A stretch of 40,171 nt of DNA from a virus, in the IMG/VR virus record IMGVR_UViG_3300042868_008474, positions 1 to 40,171 of that record; one strand, 5' to 3'. Both the position numbers and the translations under genes were made by a program. Numbering within the stretch: the stretch's first letter is position 1; every line of letters starts with the position of its first letter. Shown piece after piece: positions 1-7,078 of this stretch. A model generated the notes under the pieces. That model was not told where the DNA came from and did not search any database. It saw nothing but the letters and a program-made list of their open reading frames with translations.

Positions 1-246
1 ACGACGATTCTCAGCGTTGTCCTTATTCTTCTAGCTTTTTATAAAGATTCTGAGTTCAATCGAAATGAACGTAAGGAGATGGAAAAAAAAGCAGCTGTAG
101 CCAAAGCAGAATTAGAGGATAAGATTAATAAATTAACTGAGGATTTAAACAATAGAGAAGCCGCTCTTAAAGACAGAATCGAGTTCACTTATTCACAAAT
201 GAACAGTCTTAAGATTTCTAATGGCTTTAAATCAAAACAAGGATAA
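1..246 (+). CDS. Partial membrane-anchored coiled-coil protein, possible i-spanin (Rz-like)
   Basis: The reading frame is open from base 1 and stops at 244-246, so the N-terminus is missing and 81 residues are visible. They begin with a hydrophobic stretch (ILSVVLILLAF) that looks like a membrane anchor. A long charged helix follows (about residues 20-60, rich in E, K, A and L) that should form a coiled coil. An N-terminal anchor plus periplasmic coiled coil is the architecture of Rz-type inner-membrane spanins, which help disrupt the outer membrane at lysis. T7 also places its Rz gene just before the large terminase gene, and here the next two genes are terminase subunits. No overlapping Rz1-type lipoprotein with a lipobox is visible. 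Spanin is an inference from shape and position; any small anchored coiled-coil protein would look the same. Confidence 0.45.
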   Translation, partial: TTILSVVLILLAFYKDSEFNRNERKEMEKKAAVAKAELEDKINKLTEDLNNREAALKDRIEFTYSQMNSLKISNGFKSKQG

Positions 247-249
247 TTC

Positions 250-708
250 ATGTCTAATAAATCTATCGATAAGATGGCTGCTCAATTTACATCTGCTGAA
301 GAATTGCAAGCATATTGTGATGCACAGTATAAAACAATAATCTCTTTAAATAAAAAGCTAACTGAAAACGAAAGAGAGCTAGAGAAGCTCAGAGATGAAG
401 TTGAATTGCTTCGTAGTCAAAACACAACATTAAGTGCTCAAGCTTCTGTTATTGAAAAGAGAGATGGATCAAATCAATTCCAAGTATCGGATGAAGAAAC
501 AACTTGTATGATCCAATTGGCGATGATTCGCAGTAACGCTATGCAACGTGAATTAAGTAACGAAGAAGCTAAGCGATTTGAAACATTCGCTAAAGTCCTA
601 CATTTAATTCGTGGTAAAGACGTTAAAAAAGAAGACGATAAGCTCGATAAACTTTCAAGCGATGAATTATTAAAATTAATTGATTCAACTATGAAAGATC
701 CCCAATAA
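250..708 (+). CDS. Probable terminase small subunit
   Basis: This 152-residue protein would recognise phage DNA and deliver it to the large terminase for packaging. The start follows an AAGGAT ribosome site at 239-244 and lies three bases after the previous stop. Residues about 35-65 form a heptad-rich coiled coil. Residues about 80-125 (DEETTCMIQLAMIRSNAM, then ELSNEEAKRFETFAKVLHLIRG) resemble the helical core of small terminases from podoviruses and T4-like phages, where an acidic start, an 'EE..+F..L.K.L..IRG' segment and a charged tail are common. The stop is three bases before the TerL start, so the two are probably co-translated. The assignment rests mainly on position and helical pattern; no unambiguous helix-turn-helix was identified. 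Confidence 0.6.
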   Translation: MSNKSIDKMAAQFTSAEELQAYCDAQYKTIISLNKKLTENERELEKLRDEVELLRSQNTTLSAQASVIEKRDGSNQFQVSDEETTCMIQLAMIRSNAMQRELSNEEAKRFETFAKVLHLIRGKDVKKEDDKLDKLSSDELLKLIDSTMKDPQ

Positions 709-711
709 TAA

Positions 712-2193
712 ATGAACCAACAAAAATCTCCGAATAAAGCACCTTCTAAAGATGCCATAATCAGGGAGTTGTGGACTAGGGGATTACTTGAGTATAAAAT
801 GCATTCTGTTCAAAAAGAAATGTATGAATTATACAAAGGTGCTAATCCTAACTCGACTTCAGTATGGTTGCTTGCTCGTCAGTCTGGTAAATCCTACGCA
901 TTAGCATTAATCGCAATTATCGAAGCAATCAAGAATCCTCGATCTATTATTAAGATAATGACAGATACCAAAGTACACATGGAAGATGTGTTAATTCCAA
1001 TTGTTGAACAAATTTTAGAGGACTGCCCAGAAGATTTAAAGCCAACTTACAATAAGCAAAGATTTCGTTATACATTTGGTAATGGTTCTCAAATTCAATT
1101 AGCGGGATCGGATGCTGGTAACGCTGAACGATTAAGGGGTCAAAAGTCATTACTTGTTATCGTGGATGAGGCTGGATTCTGTACAGATCTTAGAAAGATC
1201 GTGCAAACCATATTATTACCGACAACCACTCACACTGGTGGTAAACTAATTCTTTCATCTACTCCACCGGAAGAACCTGATCACGATTTCAATGGCTATG
1301 TTGAAGCTTCTGAAATTGAAGGCACATTAACAAAAAAGACAGTGTTTGATAACCCTCTTTTAAATGAAGAACAAATTAAAAACATTATAGCTAGATATCC
1401 CGGTGGTGTTAACGATGTTGACTTTAGACGAGAATATATGTGTGAAATGCTCAAGAACTTCAGTAGGTCTGTGTTCCCTGAGGTTGATAAAGAGCTTTTA
1501 GCCAAAATTGTCAAAGAACACCCAAAACCAGCTTTCTATACCCCATACGTTTCTATGGATATAGGATTTAAAGATTTAACGGTTGTTTTGTTCGGTTATT
1601 ATGATTTTAAATCAAATAAATTGATAATTGAGGATGAAATCGTTAAAAGAGGCGAAGAACTGCATTTAGAGAAGTTTTCTAGTGAAATATTGAAAAAAGA
1701 AGACTTTTTGTGGACAAATATACTAACAAATGAAAAAACAGATCCCAAGGTCAGGGTTTCAGATATCGAACCAATTGTCACTCAAGAAATATATAGACAT
1801 TCAAGTAATCAACTTTATTTCACTCCTGTAACCAAAGAAAGAGGCTATAAACAACCTTTGATTAACCAAGTACGAATGATGCTTGTTAGTGGTCAAATTG
1901 TAATAAATCCAAGGTGTTCTGTGTTGATCAGGCACCTTGCGAATTGCCGTTGGAAGGACAATTCAAGAGATGAATTTGCTAGAAGCATGGGTGAAAACTC
2001 ACACTATGATGCCGCAGATGCATTAATTTACATGGTTAAAGTTGTTGATTTTACACACAATCCATTTCCTCAACATCACGATGCTTCGGCTGCTACCCAC
2101 TTCTTTAAAAGAGGAACCCCCTCGTTAACCAAGAAAATGGATACAACGGTTGAAGTGTTTAAGTCTATATACTCCCGTAAAAATAGAAAATAA
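712..2193 (+). CDS. terL: Terminase large subunit (ATPase-nuclease DNA packaging motor)
   Basis: This 493-residue protein pumps DNA into the prohead and cuts the concatemer. The ATPase half has a Walker A variant ARQSGKS at residues 55-61, a hydrophobic Walker B strand ending in VDEAG (about 147-155, catalytic E153), and a coupling motif LSSTPPE (about 181-187). The C-terminal RuvC/RNase H-like nuclease begins with the acidic strand VSMDIGF (D283) and ends with the HYDAADALIY block that supplies a late metal-binding Asp. Length and motif order are normal for phage large terminases. The ATG at 712 lies just after the previous stop with little room for its own ribosome site, consistent with coupling to the small subunit. 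The next gene starts after a putative promoter, so TerL ends this unit. Confidence 0.96.
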   Translation: MNQQKSPNKAPSKDAIIRELWTRGLLEYKMHSVQKEMYELYKGANPNSTSVWLLARQSGKSYALALIAIIEAIKNPRSIIKIMTDTKVHMEDVLIPIVEQILEDCPEDLKPTYNKQRFRYTFGNGSQIQLAGSDAGNAERLRGQKSLLVIVDEAGFCTDLRKIVQTILLPTTTHTGGKLILSSTPPEEPDHDFNGYVEASEIEGTLTKKTVFDNPLLNEEQIKNIIARYPGGVNDVDFRREYMCEMLKNFSRSVFPEVDKELLAKIVKEHPKPAFYTPYVSMDIGFKDLTVVLFGYYDFKSNKLIIEDEIVKRGEELHLEKFSSEILKKEDFLWTNILTNEKTDPKVRVSDIEPIVTQEIYRHSSNQLYFTPVTKERGYKQPLINQVRMMLVSGQIVINPRCSVLIRHLANCRWKDNSRDEFARSMGENSHYDAADALIYMVKVVDFTHNPFPQHHDASAATHFFKRGTPSLTKKMDTTVEVFKSIYSRKNRK

Positions 2194-2203
2194 AATACAT
2201 TGT

Positions 2204-2220
2204 TTTTAACAACTAGAAAT
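2204..2220 (+). promoter_or_regulatory. Putative phage late promoter, copy 1 of 7
   Basis: The sequence TTTTAACAACTAGAAAT lies in the 57-base gap after TerL, with the TTAACAACT core at 2206-2214. It sits 35 bases before the protease ATG at 2251. The same core recurs six more times between genes on this strand. Promoter function is inferred from recurrence and position. Confidence 0.55.
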
Positions 2221-2250
2221 AGTCGTTCACAATATTTATTAAGGGGTTAT

Positions 2251-2979
2251 ATGCTTAAAAAAATCAGTTACTATTTAAAAAGAACGGCACTAGCACTAAT
2301 GTGTGCTATTCTAGTTTGGTCAACACCTCATTTAAAAGATGCTCATTACCGATATATTATCGGAAATCAAGTTGTTAAAATTATTGGAGAGACAGGAACG
2401 GGATCGGGATTCCATATCAAAGCACCTTCAGGTAAGACATACATTTTAACTAATCAACACGTTTGTGCAGTTGCCGATAAAAATCAACAACTTTTAGTTG
2501 AGAATAGTGAAAAATTAGTTCCTAGACGAATAGTCGCTATTTATCAAAAACATGATTTATGTTTAATTGAAGCTTTGCCCGGTGAAGATAATGGTTTAAG
2601 AATGGCTAGTTCTATCACTATCGGTGAGGATATTGTACTAATTGGTCATCCTAGTGGTAGACCATTAACATTGTCTAAAGGTGAATTTGTCCACAAAAAA
2701 TTTATTCCAATGGTTAATTTAGAAATTAAATCACCACAACAATGTAATTTAATTGGTGGTACATGGTTAGATGGTGGATTTTTTATGCCATCGGTTTGTA
2801 TTGAAAAAATTAGTGCTTTTGGTATTTCAAGTCCATCTTATCCCGGTAACTCAGGATCTCCAGTTGTAAATAAATGGGGGAATGTAGTAGGTGTTCTTTT
2901 TGCTGGTAACCGAACTCAGCTTAACGATAGCTACATGGTTCCATTCCATGAATTGAAAAACTTTTTAAAGGACTATTAA
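2251..2979 (+). CDS. Membrane-anchored trypsin-like (S1/chymotrypsin-fold) serine protease
   Basis: I start this gene at the ATG at 2251 because AAGGGG at 2241-2246 precedes it; an upstream in-frame TTG at 2200 would run through the promoter motif. The protein has 242 residues. Residues 1-25 are a basic then hydrophobic segment (MLKKISYYLKRTALALMCAI), a signal peptide or membrane anchor. The chymotrypsin-fold triad is intact: H70 in TNQHVC, D102 in KHDLCLIEA and S201 in PGNSGSP. Cysteines at 72, 104, 165 and 183 could form disulfides, which suits export from the cytoplasm. It follows its own promoter motif and lies one base before the portal gene. Possible roles are processing virion proteins or cleaving an envelope target; neither is shown. 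Typical prohead proteases belong to other families. Confidence 0.88.
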   Translation: MLKKISYYLKRTALALMCAILVWSTPHLKDAHYRYIIGNQVVKIIGETGTGSGFHIKAPSGKTYILTNQHVCAVADKNQQLLVENSEKLVPRRIVAIYQKHDLCLIEALPGEDNGLRMASSITIGEDIVLIGHPSGRPLTLSKGEFVHKKFIPMVNLEIKSPQQCNLIGGTWLDGGFFMPSVCIEKISAFGISSPSYPGNSGSPVVNKWGNVVGVLFAGNRTQLNDSYMVPFHELKNFLKDY

Positions 2980-2980
2980 A

Positions 2981-5002
2981 ATGTCAGATTCCAAGGTATA
3001 TTTTGCTGCTCGAAGTTCAGCAGATTGTGCATCAGCGATTCTAGAGAAGAGTGCGTCGTTTTTTCAGACAATGCGTTCAAATTCGTATCTAGATAAAATT
3101 AGTCAGATGTGGTATTACTACTATGGTAACTTTAATCAAGAATCGGGCAGTGATGGTCACGAGATAACATTTACTGGTGAACAAGGTGAACTAGTTAAAT
3201 TACCTGTGAATCACTTTAGAAATTTAGCACAAAACATTTATAACATGATCATTGCTAACCGTCCTGTTTTAGAGGCTAGGGCGATTAATTCTGATTATAA
3301 AGCATTATCGCAAACATACTTAGCTAATGGTATTTTAGATTACTACATGCGTGAGAAAGGCTTAGAAGAAGCAATCAATGAGTGTGTCGAAATGGCAATC
3401 GTTCTTGGTTCATCTTATATTAAAATGGACTGGAACGCAATGGGTGGTGATTTTTATGAGGAAGATCCAGAAACAGGAGAGCCTGTATTTGAAGGTGAAT
3501 TAGAGTTTTCAGTTCTTAGTCCTCTCGATGTTATCGTAGATGGGACAAAAGAAAGATGGAATCACGAATGGATTACGACAAGGACTTACATAAATAAGTA
3601 TAACCTTATCGCTAAGTATCCTGAGTTCGCAGATAAGATTGCAGGAATCATGACAAAGAATGAAAACCTACAATCTAGAATGGGTTATTTTTCTAATGAC
3701 ACAACTGACGATATTCCAGTTTATGAATTTTTTCATAAAAGAACAGCAGCGATGCCTGATGGTCGTTATATGGTATTCTTGGATTCAGATATCGTATTGA
3801 TTGATGTTCCTCTTCCTTATCGTGAGATTCCTATATTTCGTTTAGCACCTGCTAATATTATGGGAACTCCTTATGGTTATACCAATATGTTTGATATTTA
3901 CCCATTACAAGAAGCAATCAATGCTTTGATGTCGGGTGCCTTAACAAACCAAAATGCTTTTATGGTTCAGTCCGTATTTATTCCGAGAGGAGCAGATATC
4001 ACAACTGATCAAATCGAAGGTATGAATATTATTGAAGCAAATGCTAAACCGGAACCAATTCAATTAACTCAAACTCCTCCTGAGGTTTTTGAAATGGTAA
4101 AGGGACTTATACAAACAGCGGAAATGTTATCTGGTGTTAGCTCGGTAACAAGAGGGCAGCCTGAAGCGTCTTTAAGATCAGCTCAGGCTTTAGCTCTCGT
4201 ACAATCGATGTCACTTCAATTCCAATCTGGATTTCAACAGAATTATGTTAAATTTTTAGAAAATACAGGGACTTGTTTAATTGAAATCTTAAAGGATTTC
4301 GCATACACGCCTAAGCTTATCGCACTAGTTGGAAGAAATAAAAGATCACTTCTTAAAGAATTCCGTGGTGATATGATTCGTGATATTAAAAAAGTAATTG
4401 TCGATGTTGGTAATCCTTTGAGCAGAACAACAGCGGGAAGAGTGCAGATGGCAGATCAACTTGCTCAAATGAAGCTTATTAAAAATCCTCAACAATATTT
4501 TATGGTTATGGAAACCGGAAGATTAGATACTCTAATTGAAGGTGACATTAGTGATTTACTTTTAATTAAAAGAGAAAATGAATGGTTATTGGAAGGTAAA
4601 GATGTCTTTGCCAATCCTCTCGATCAACATAGAATGCACATAATGGAACACCGTGCGGTGATAAATGATCCAGAGCTAAGACAAAATCCAGAACTATTAT
4701 CTAAAGTTCAAACACACTTACAAGAACATATTGATCTATTGAGAACTGTTGATCCTGATTTATTAATGCTTATTAATGAACAACCACTACAAGATCAAAT
4801 GATGCCACAACAAGCTCCTATGCCGGGACAACCGGGGGGTCCAATGGGTAACGCTTCTGTTATTCAACAAGGATCAGTAAATGAAATGATGAACCCGGGA
4901 GTTATGGGTGGACAAGCTGAAGCAACTGAATTAGTTGGTAATCAGCCCGAAGTTCCTGCTGAAGTATTACCTAATCCAAATTTAGAACCGAGAGCTAGGT
5001 AG
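2981..5002 (+). CDS. Portal protein (head-tail connector)
   Basis: This 673-residue protein should form the ring at the capsid vertex through which DNA is packaged and ejected. The first 150 residues have the podovirus portal pattern: a helical start, an 'NHFRNLAQNIYNMI.ANRP' segment, the string ANGILDYYMREKGLEEAI, and then 'A.VLGSSYIKMDWN', the strand leading into the wing. Residues about 390-560 are long helices that would form the stem and crown. The last 75 residues are rich in Q, M, P and G and look disordered. The ATG follows AAAGGA at 2967-2972. Position after TerL and before scaffold and capsid genes supports the call. The length is larger than T7 gp8 (about 536) and nearer P22-type portals (about 725). 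Confidence 0.85.
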   Translation: MSDSKVYFAARSSADCASAILEKSASFFQTMRSNSYLDKISQMWYYYYGNFNQESGSDGHEITFTGEQGELVKLPVNHFRNLAQNIYNMIIANRPVLEARAINSDYKALSQTYLANGILDYYMREKGLEEAINECVEMAIVLGSSYIKMDWNAMGGDFYEEDPETGEPVFEGELEFSVLSPLDVIVDGTKERWNHEWITTRTYINKYNLIAKYPEFADKIAGIMTKNENLQSRMGYFSNDTTDDIPVYEFFHKRTAAMPDGRYMVFLDSDIVLIDVPLPYREIPIFRLAPANIMGTPYGYTNMFDIYPLQEAINALMSGALTNQNAFMVQSVFIPRGADITTDQIEGMNIIEANAKPEPIQLTQTPPEVFEMVKGLIQTAEMLSGVSSVTRGQPEASLRSAQALALVQSMSLQFQSGFQQNYVKFLENTGTCLIEILKDFAYTPKLIALVGRNKRSLLKEFRGDMIRDIKKVIVDVGNPLSRTTAGRVQMADQLAQMKLIKNPQQYFMVMETGRLDTLIEGDISDLLLIKRENEWLLEGKDVFANPLDQHRMHIMEHRAVINDPELRQNPELLSKVQTHLQEHIDLLRTVDPDLLMLINEQPLQDQMMPQQAPMPGQPGGPMGNASVIQQGSVNEMMNPGVMGGQAEATELVGNQPEVPAEVLPNPNLEPRAR

Positions 5003-5004
5003 GT

Positions 5005-5793
5005 ATGAATAAGCTTTTACAATTGATACAAGATCAAGAACGAGATGATTACGTAACTAAAGAAGTAGAAGACGTATACAATGCCATTGCTGAAAAAACA
5101 GGTAGAACTCCAGAAGAGATAGCAAAAATAGGTGGAATGGAATCACAACATGGTAAGTATTCTGAGAATATGGCAGGATCAAGAGCTAAGGGTCTTTTTC
5201 AATTAATGCCACAAACAGTCAAGGATTTGTCTTCAAATGGATCACCTGAATCATTAAACACACAAGAAGAAGTCATGTCTAGACTTTTACAAGAAAATCA
5301 AAAAAAGCTAGGTCAAGATTCATCTATTGAAGATTTATATTTGTTACATAACCAAGGATTAGGTAAAGGTAAAAAATTAATCGCAGCTAATGAAGATGAG
5401 CCAGTAAGTGACATTCTTTCTAGACAAATAATAAATGCAAATCCCGCTCTTTATAAAAACAAAACAGTCGGTCAAGCTAAAGAATCAATTAAAGACATGT
5501 TAGATGAAAAAGGATCTAATTTTAAATTTAGATCTAAAATCGAGGATTTATTTACTGAAGATCAAATACCGAAAAGCGCAGGTACACCAGAAAATCCTAA
5601 TTCTCAATTGATAGATGAAAGTAATATACTAAATGATTTAGTCCAATATTTAATTGATAGTCGCGATAGAAATATTGATAAAAAAGAACAACTTAAAAAA
5701 ACAGAAGAACAAAATAAGTTTTTTGAAGAATTGAATAAACTAAAAAAAGAAAGAGCTGAAAAGGTAAAGAAGAAGTATGGCAGAGAGATTTAA
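5005..5793 (+). CDS. Lytic transglycosylase, probably virion-associated
   Basis: The 262-residue protein carries an SLT-type lysozyme-fold domain at about residues 20-145. The likely catalytic glutamate is E46 in IGGMESQHG. It is followed by the family signature SRAKGLFQLMPQT (about residues 60-72) and by LLHNQGLGKG (about 113-122). Such enzymes cleave the MurNAc-GlcNAc bond of peptidoglycan. No signal peptide is visible. The C-terminal third is a Lys/Glu-rich helix likely to form a coiled coil. It is encoded directly after the portal, without an adjoining holin, which fits a structural enzyme that opens the wall during DNA entry, as the transglycosylase part of T7 gp16 does. That role is inferred from position. 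Its last 17 bases overlap the next gene. Confidence 0.85.
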   Translation: MNKLLQLIQDQERDDYVTKEVEDVYNAIAEKTGRTPEEIAKIGGMESQHGKYSENMAGSRAKGLFQLMPQTVKDLSSNGSPESLNTQEEVMSRLLQENQKKLGQDSSIEDLYLLHNQGLGKGKKLIAANEDEPVSDILSRQIINANPALYKNKTVGQAKESIKDMLDEKGSNFKFRSKIEDLFTEDQIPKSAGTPENPNSQLIDESNILNDLVQYLIDSRDRNIDKKEQLKKTEEQNKFFEELNKLKKERAEKVKKKYGREI

Positions 5794-6055
5794 AAGTGTC
5801 AAGAGTCGGTTGAAGTGTAATCAACCAGTTAAGTCATCTAGACCGGGAAAAAAGAAAATGGTTAAAGCTTGCGAGAATGGTCAAGAGAAGTTGGTTCATT
5901 TTGGTGCTGAAGGATATAAACATAACTATTCACCGGAAGCTAAAAAATCATTTAGAGCTAGACATTCTTGTGATGAGAAAAAAAGTAAATTAAGTGCTCA
6001 ATATTGGGCATGTCGTAATTTATGGGGAAAAAATAAAAAAATTGGTGAAAAATGA
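5777..6055 (+). CDS. Small basic Cys-containing phage protein (FRARHxC / YWxCxxLW type), unknown function
   Basis: This 92-residue, strongly basic protein starts inside the end of the transglycosylase gene (17-base overlap), so translation is probably coupled. Its core reads KKKMVKACENGQEKLVHFGA, then YSPEAKKSFRARHSC, then KLSAQYWACRNLW. I recognise the 'KSFRARH.C...K...YW.C..LW' pattern as recurring in small proteins of marine and other phages, but I know of no demonstrated function. Several cysteines and a histidine could bind a metal or form disulfides. It is encoded next to portal and transglycosylase genes and may be a minor virion component. Confidence 0.7.
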   Translation: MAERFKSVKSRLKCNQPVKSSRPGKKKMVKACENGQEKLVHFGAEGYKHNYSPEAKKSFRARHSCDEKKSKLSAQYWACRNLWGKNKKIGEK

Positions 6056-6186
6056 AAAGTAACGATTTTCAAAATTTAAAACCTTTAATGAAGGAAAAGT
6101 ACGCTCGGTTAAAAAAGAAATTAAAGAAAGAACCGAAGTGTGGCTGTGAATTAAAACAATGTCCTTGTGAAAAAAGTAAAAAATAA
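6052..6186 (+). CDS. 44-residue protein with a CxC...CxC cluster, unknown
   Basis: The ATG at 6052 overlaps the stop of the preceding gene in an ATGA arrangement, and the frame ends with TAA at 6184-6186, two bases before the next ATG. The product is Lys-rich and helical for 28 residues and then carries CGCELKQCPC, four cysteines in ten residues, a pattern expected for zinc binding or disulfides. The overlap on the left and tight spacing on the right support it as a real gene. I do not recognise a family. Confidence 0.6.
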   Translation: MKSNDFQNLKPLMKEKYARLKKKLKKEPKCGCELKQCPCEKSKK

Positions 6187-6188
6187 AT

Positions 6189-6494
6189 ATGACTAATAGA
6201 ACCAGATTAGACGCAAACCAAGTAATTAAAAATGTCTATAATGAAAATATAGAAGCTTTAGAAACAGTCGGTGCATTTGATGAAATCCAATCTGTTTTTC
6301 TAGAATCAATAGAAGAGAGTGTAAAAAAGCAAGCTGAGCAAGTTAATTGGGATGAGATCATTACAACATTCCCAGCAACCAATGCTGAGTTATATACATA
6401 TAAATTAAATAGTGTAGTTGTGAAAACTGTAACTGTTATATACGAAAACGATACAAAGAAAACTATACTATCAATACAAAAAACGAGTTATTAA
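6189..6494 (+). CDS. Hypothetical small protein, possible neck or appendage component
   Basis: The protein has 101 residues and starts two bases after the previous stop. The first 60 residues are predicted helical and acidic, beginning MTNRTRLDANQVIKNVYNEN. The last 40 (YTYKLNSVVVKTVTVIYEN) look like a small beta-sheet. The mix of a helical base and C-terminal strands is common in small phage tail or appendage proteins. Its stop overlaps the next start by one base (TAATG), so it belongs to a translationally coupled group of small genes before the first fibre. No family is recognised. Confidence 0.6.
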   Translation: MTNRTRLDANQVIKNVYNENIEALETVGAFDEIQSVFLESIEESVKKQAEQVNWDEIITTFPATNAELYTYKLNSVVVKTVTVIYENDTKKTILSIQKTSY

Positions 6495-6685
6495 TGCCTT
6501 GGAGATTTGATCCGTTTTTAGTTGATCTTGTTTGGGTTCCTCCTGTTCAGACAATAACTGAACTAGCCGATATTAATTTCGGTGATCAATCAGGTGGTGA
6601 TCTAGAAATTGATACAGGGGATCGAACCAATGATATCTCGAACATAGACCAAGGTTTAAGAGTTTTTGACGATGGCAATATTTAA
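6494..6685 (+). CDS. Hypothetical 63-residue protein, fibre-module neighbour
   Basis: The start overlaps the upstream stop (TAATG) and the end overlaps the next gene by 14 bases, which argues for a real coupled gene despite its size. It opens MPWRFDPFLVDLVWVPP and continues with an acidic, Asp-rich segment containing GDRTNDISNIDQGLRVFD. I have an impression of similar short proteins beside tail-fibre genes of other phages but cannot name a function. The absence of predicted helices and the short length suggest a small structural adaptor. Confidence 0.55.
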   Translation: MPWRFDPFLVDLVWVPPVQTITELADINFGDQSGGDLEIDTGDRTNDISNIDQGLRVFDDGNI

Positions 6686-7055
6686 AGCACCAAAAATAAC
6701 AACTATACAAAGACAGACACTACTTTTAGATGTCAGTGAACTTGTATACGATGTTGATCAAAATATATTCTACGGTGGAGATGGTGTAACAGTTGGTGGG
6801 TTGCCAATTGGTTCAAACGTAGGAACAAGTATACAGCCGCAGAGAATAGAATTAACACAACAAGACATAGAAAATAAATACGTAACTTTAAATATAGCCC
6901 CACTATATCCGAATACAGTCAGTTTAACATGCGAGAATGGAATTCCACAAATAAATGGAGTGGATTTTATTGTCACTGGAAACATCTTAAGCTGGGATGG
7001 ACTAGGATTAGACAATTTTTTAGATAATACAGATGTACTGATAGTTCAGTACTAG
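6672..7055 (+). CDS. Small tail-fibre/appendage protein with a fibre-base motif and C-terminal beta domain
   Basis: I use the ATG at 6672; the in-frame TTG at 6666 is less likely. The product has 127 residues. Residues about 10-45 (TTIQRQTLLLDVSELVYD, then NIFYGGDGVTVGGLPIG) match the '..LL..SE.VYDTD.N.FY.GDG.T.GG.P.G' pattern of fibre N-terminal domains related to that of the Mtd tropism determinant. Residues about 55-127 form a beta domain ending SWDGLGLDNFLDNTDVLIVQY. A related ending is found in the next protein (DFIVS...RLTWIG...ETGDKVFF). It probably belongs to an adsorption appendage at the tail. Binding specificity cannot be read from the sequence. Confidence 0.65.
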   Translation: MAIFKAPKITTIQRQTLLLDVSELVYDVDQNIFYGGDGVTVGGLPIGSNVGTSIQPQRIELTQQDIENKYVTLNIAPLYPNTVSLTCENGIPQINGVDFIVTGNILSWDGLGLDNFLDNTDVLIVQY

Positions 7056-7078
7056 TGATCCATAAAGGAGGATACATT

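Noticed and set aside
2200-2250. Upstream TTG start for the protease gene
   Set aside because: It would translate across the promoter motif and has no ribosome site, whereas ATG 2251 has AAGGGG and gives a normal basic-hydrophobic signal anchor.
6666-6700. Programmed frameshift between the 63-residue gene and the next gene
   Set aside because: No slippery heptamer is seen in the 14-base overlap, and the downstream gene has its own ATG; simple overlap explains it.
6695-6705. ATAACAACTAT inside the small fibre-base gene, similar to the promoter core
   Set aside because: It has one mismatch in the TTAACAACT core, lies within coding sequence and is not placed before a gene start.
6672-7055. Diversity-generating retroelement, suggested by the Mtd-like fibre base
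   Set aside because: There is no reverse transcriptase gene and I see no template/variable repeat pair with adenine-specific differences. The Mtd-like part is only the common N-terminal base.
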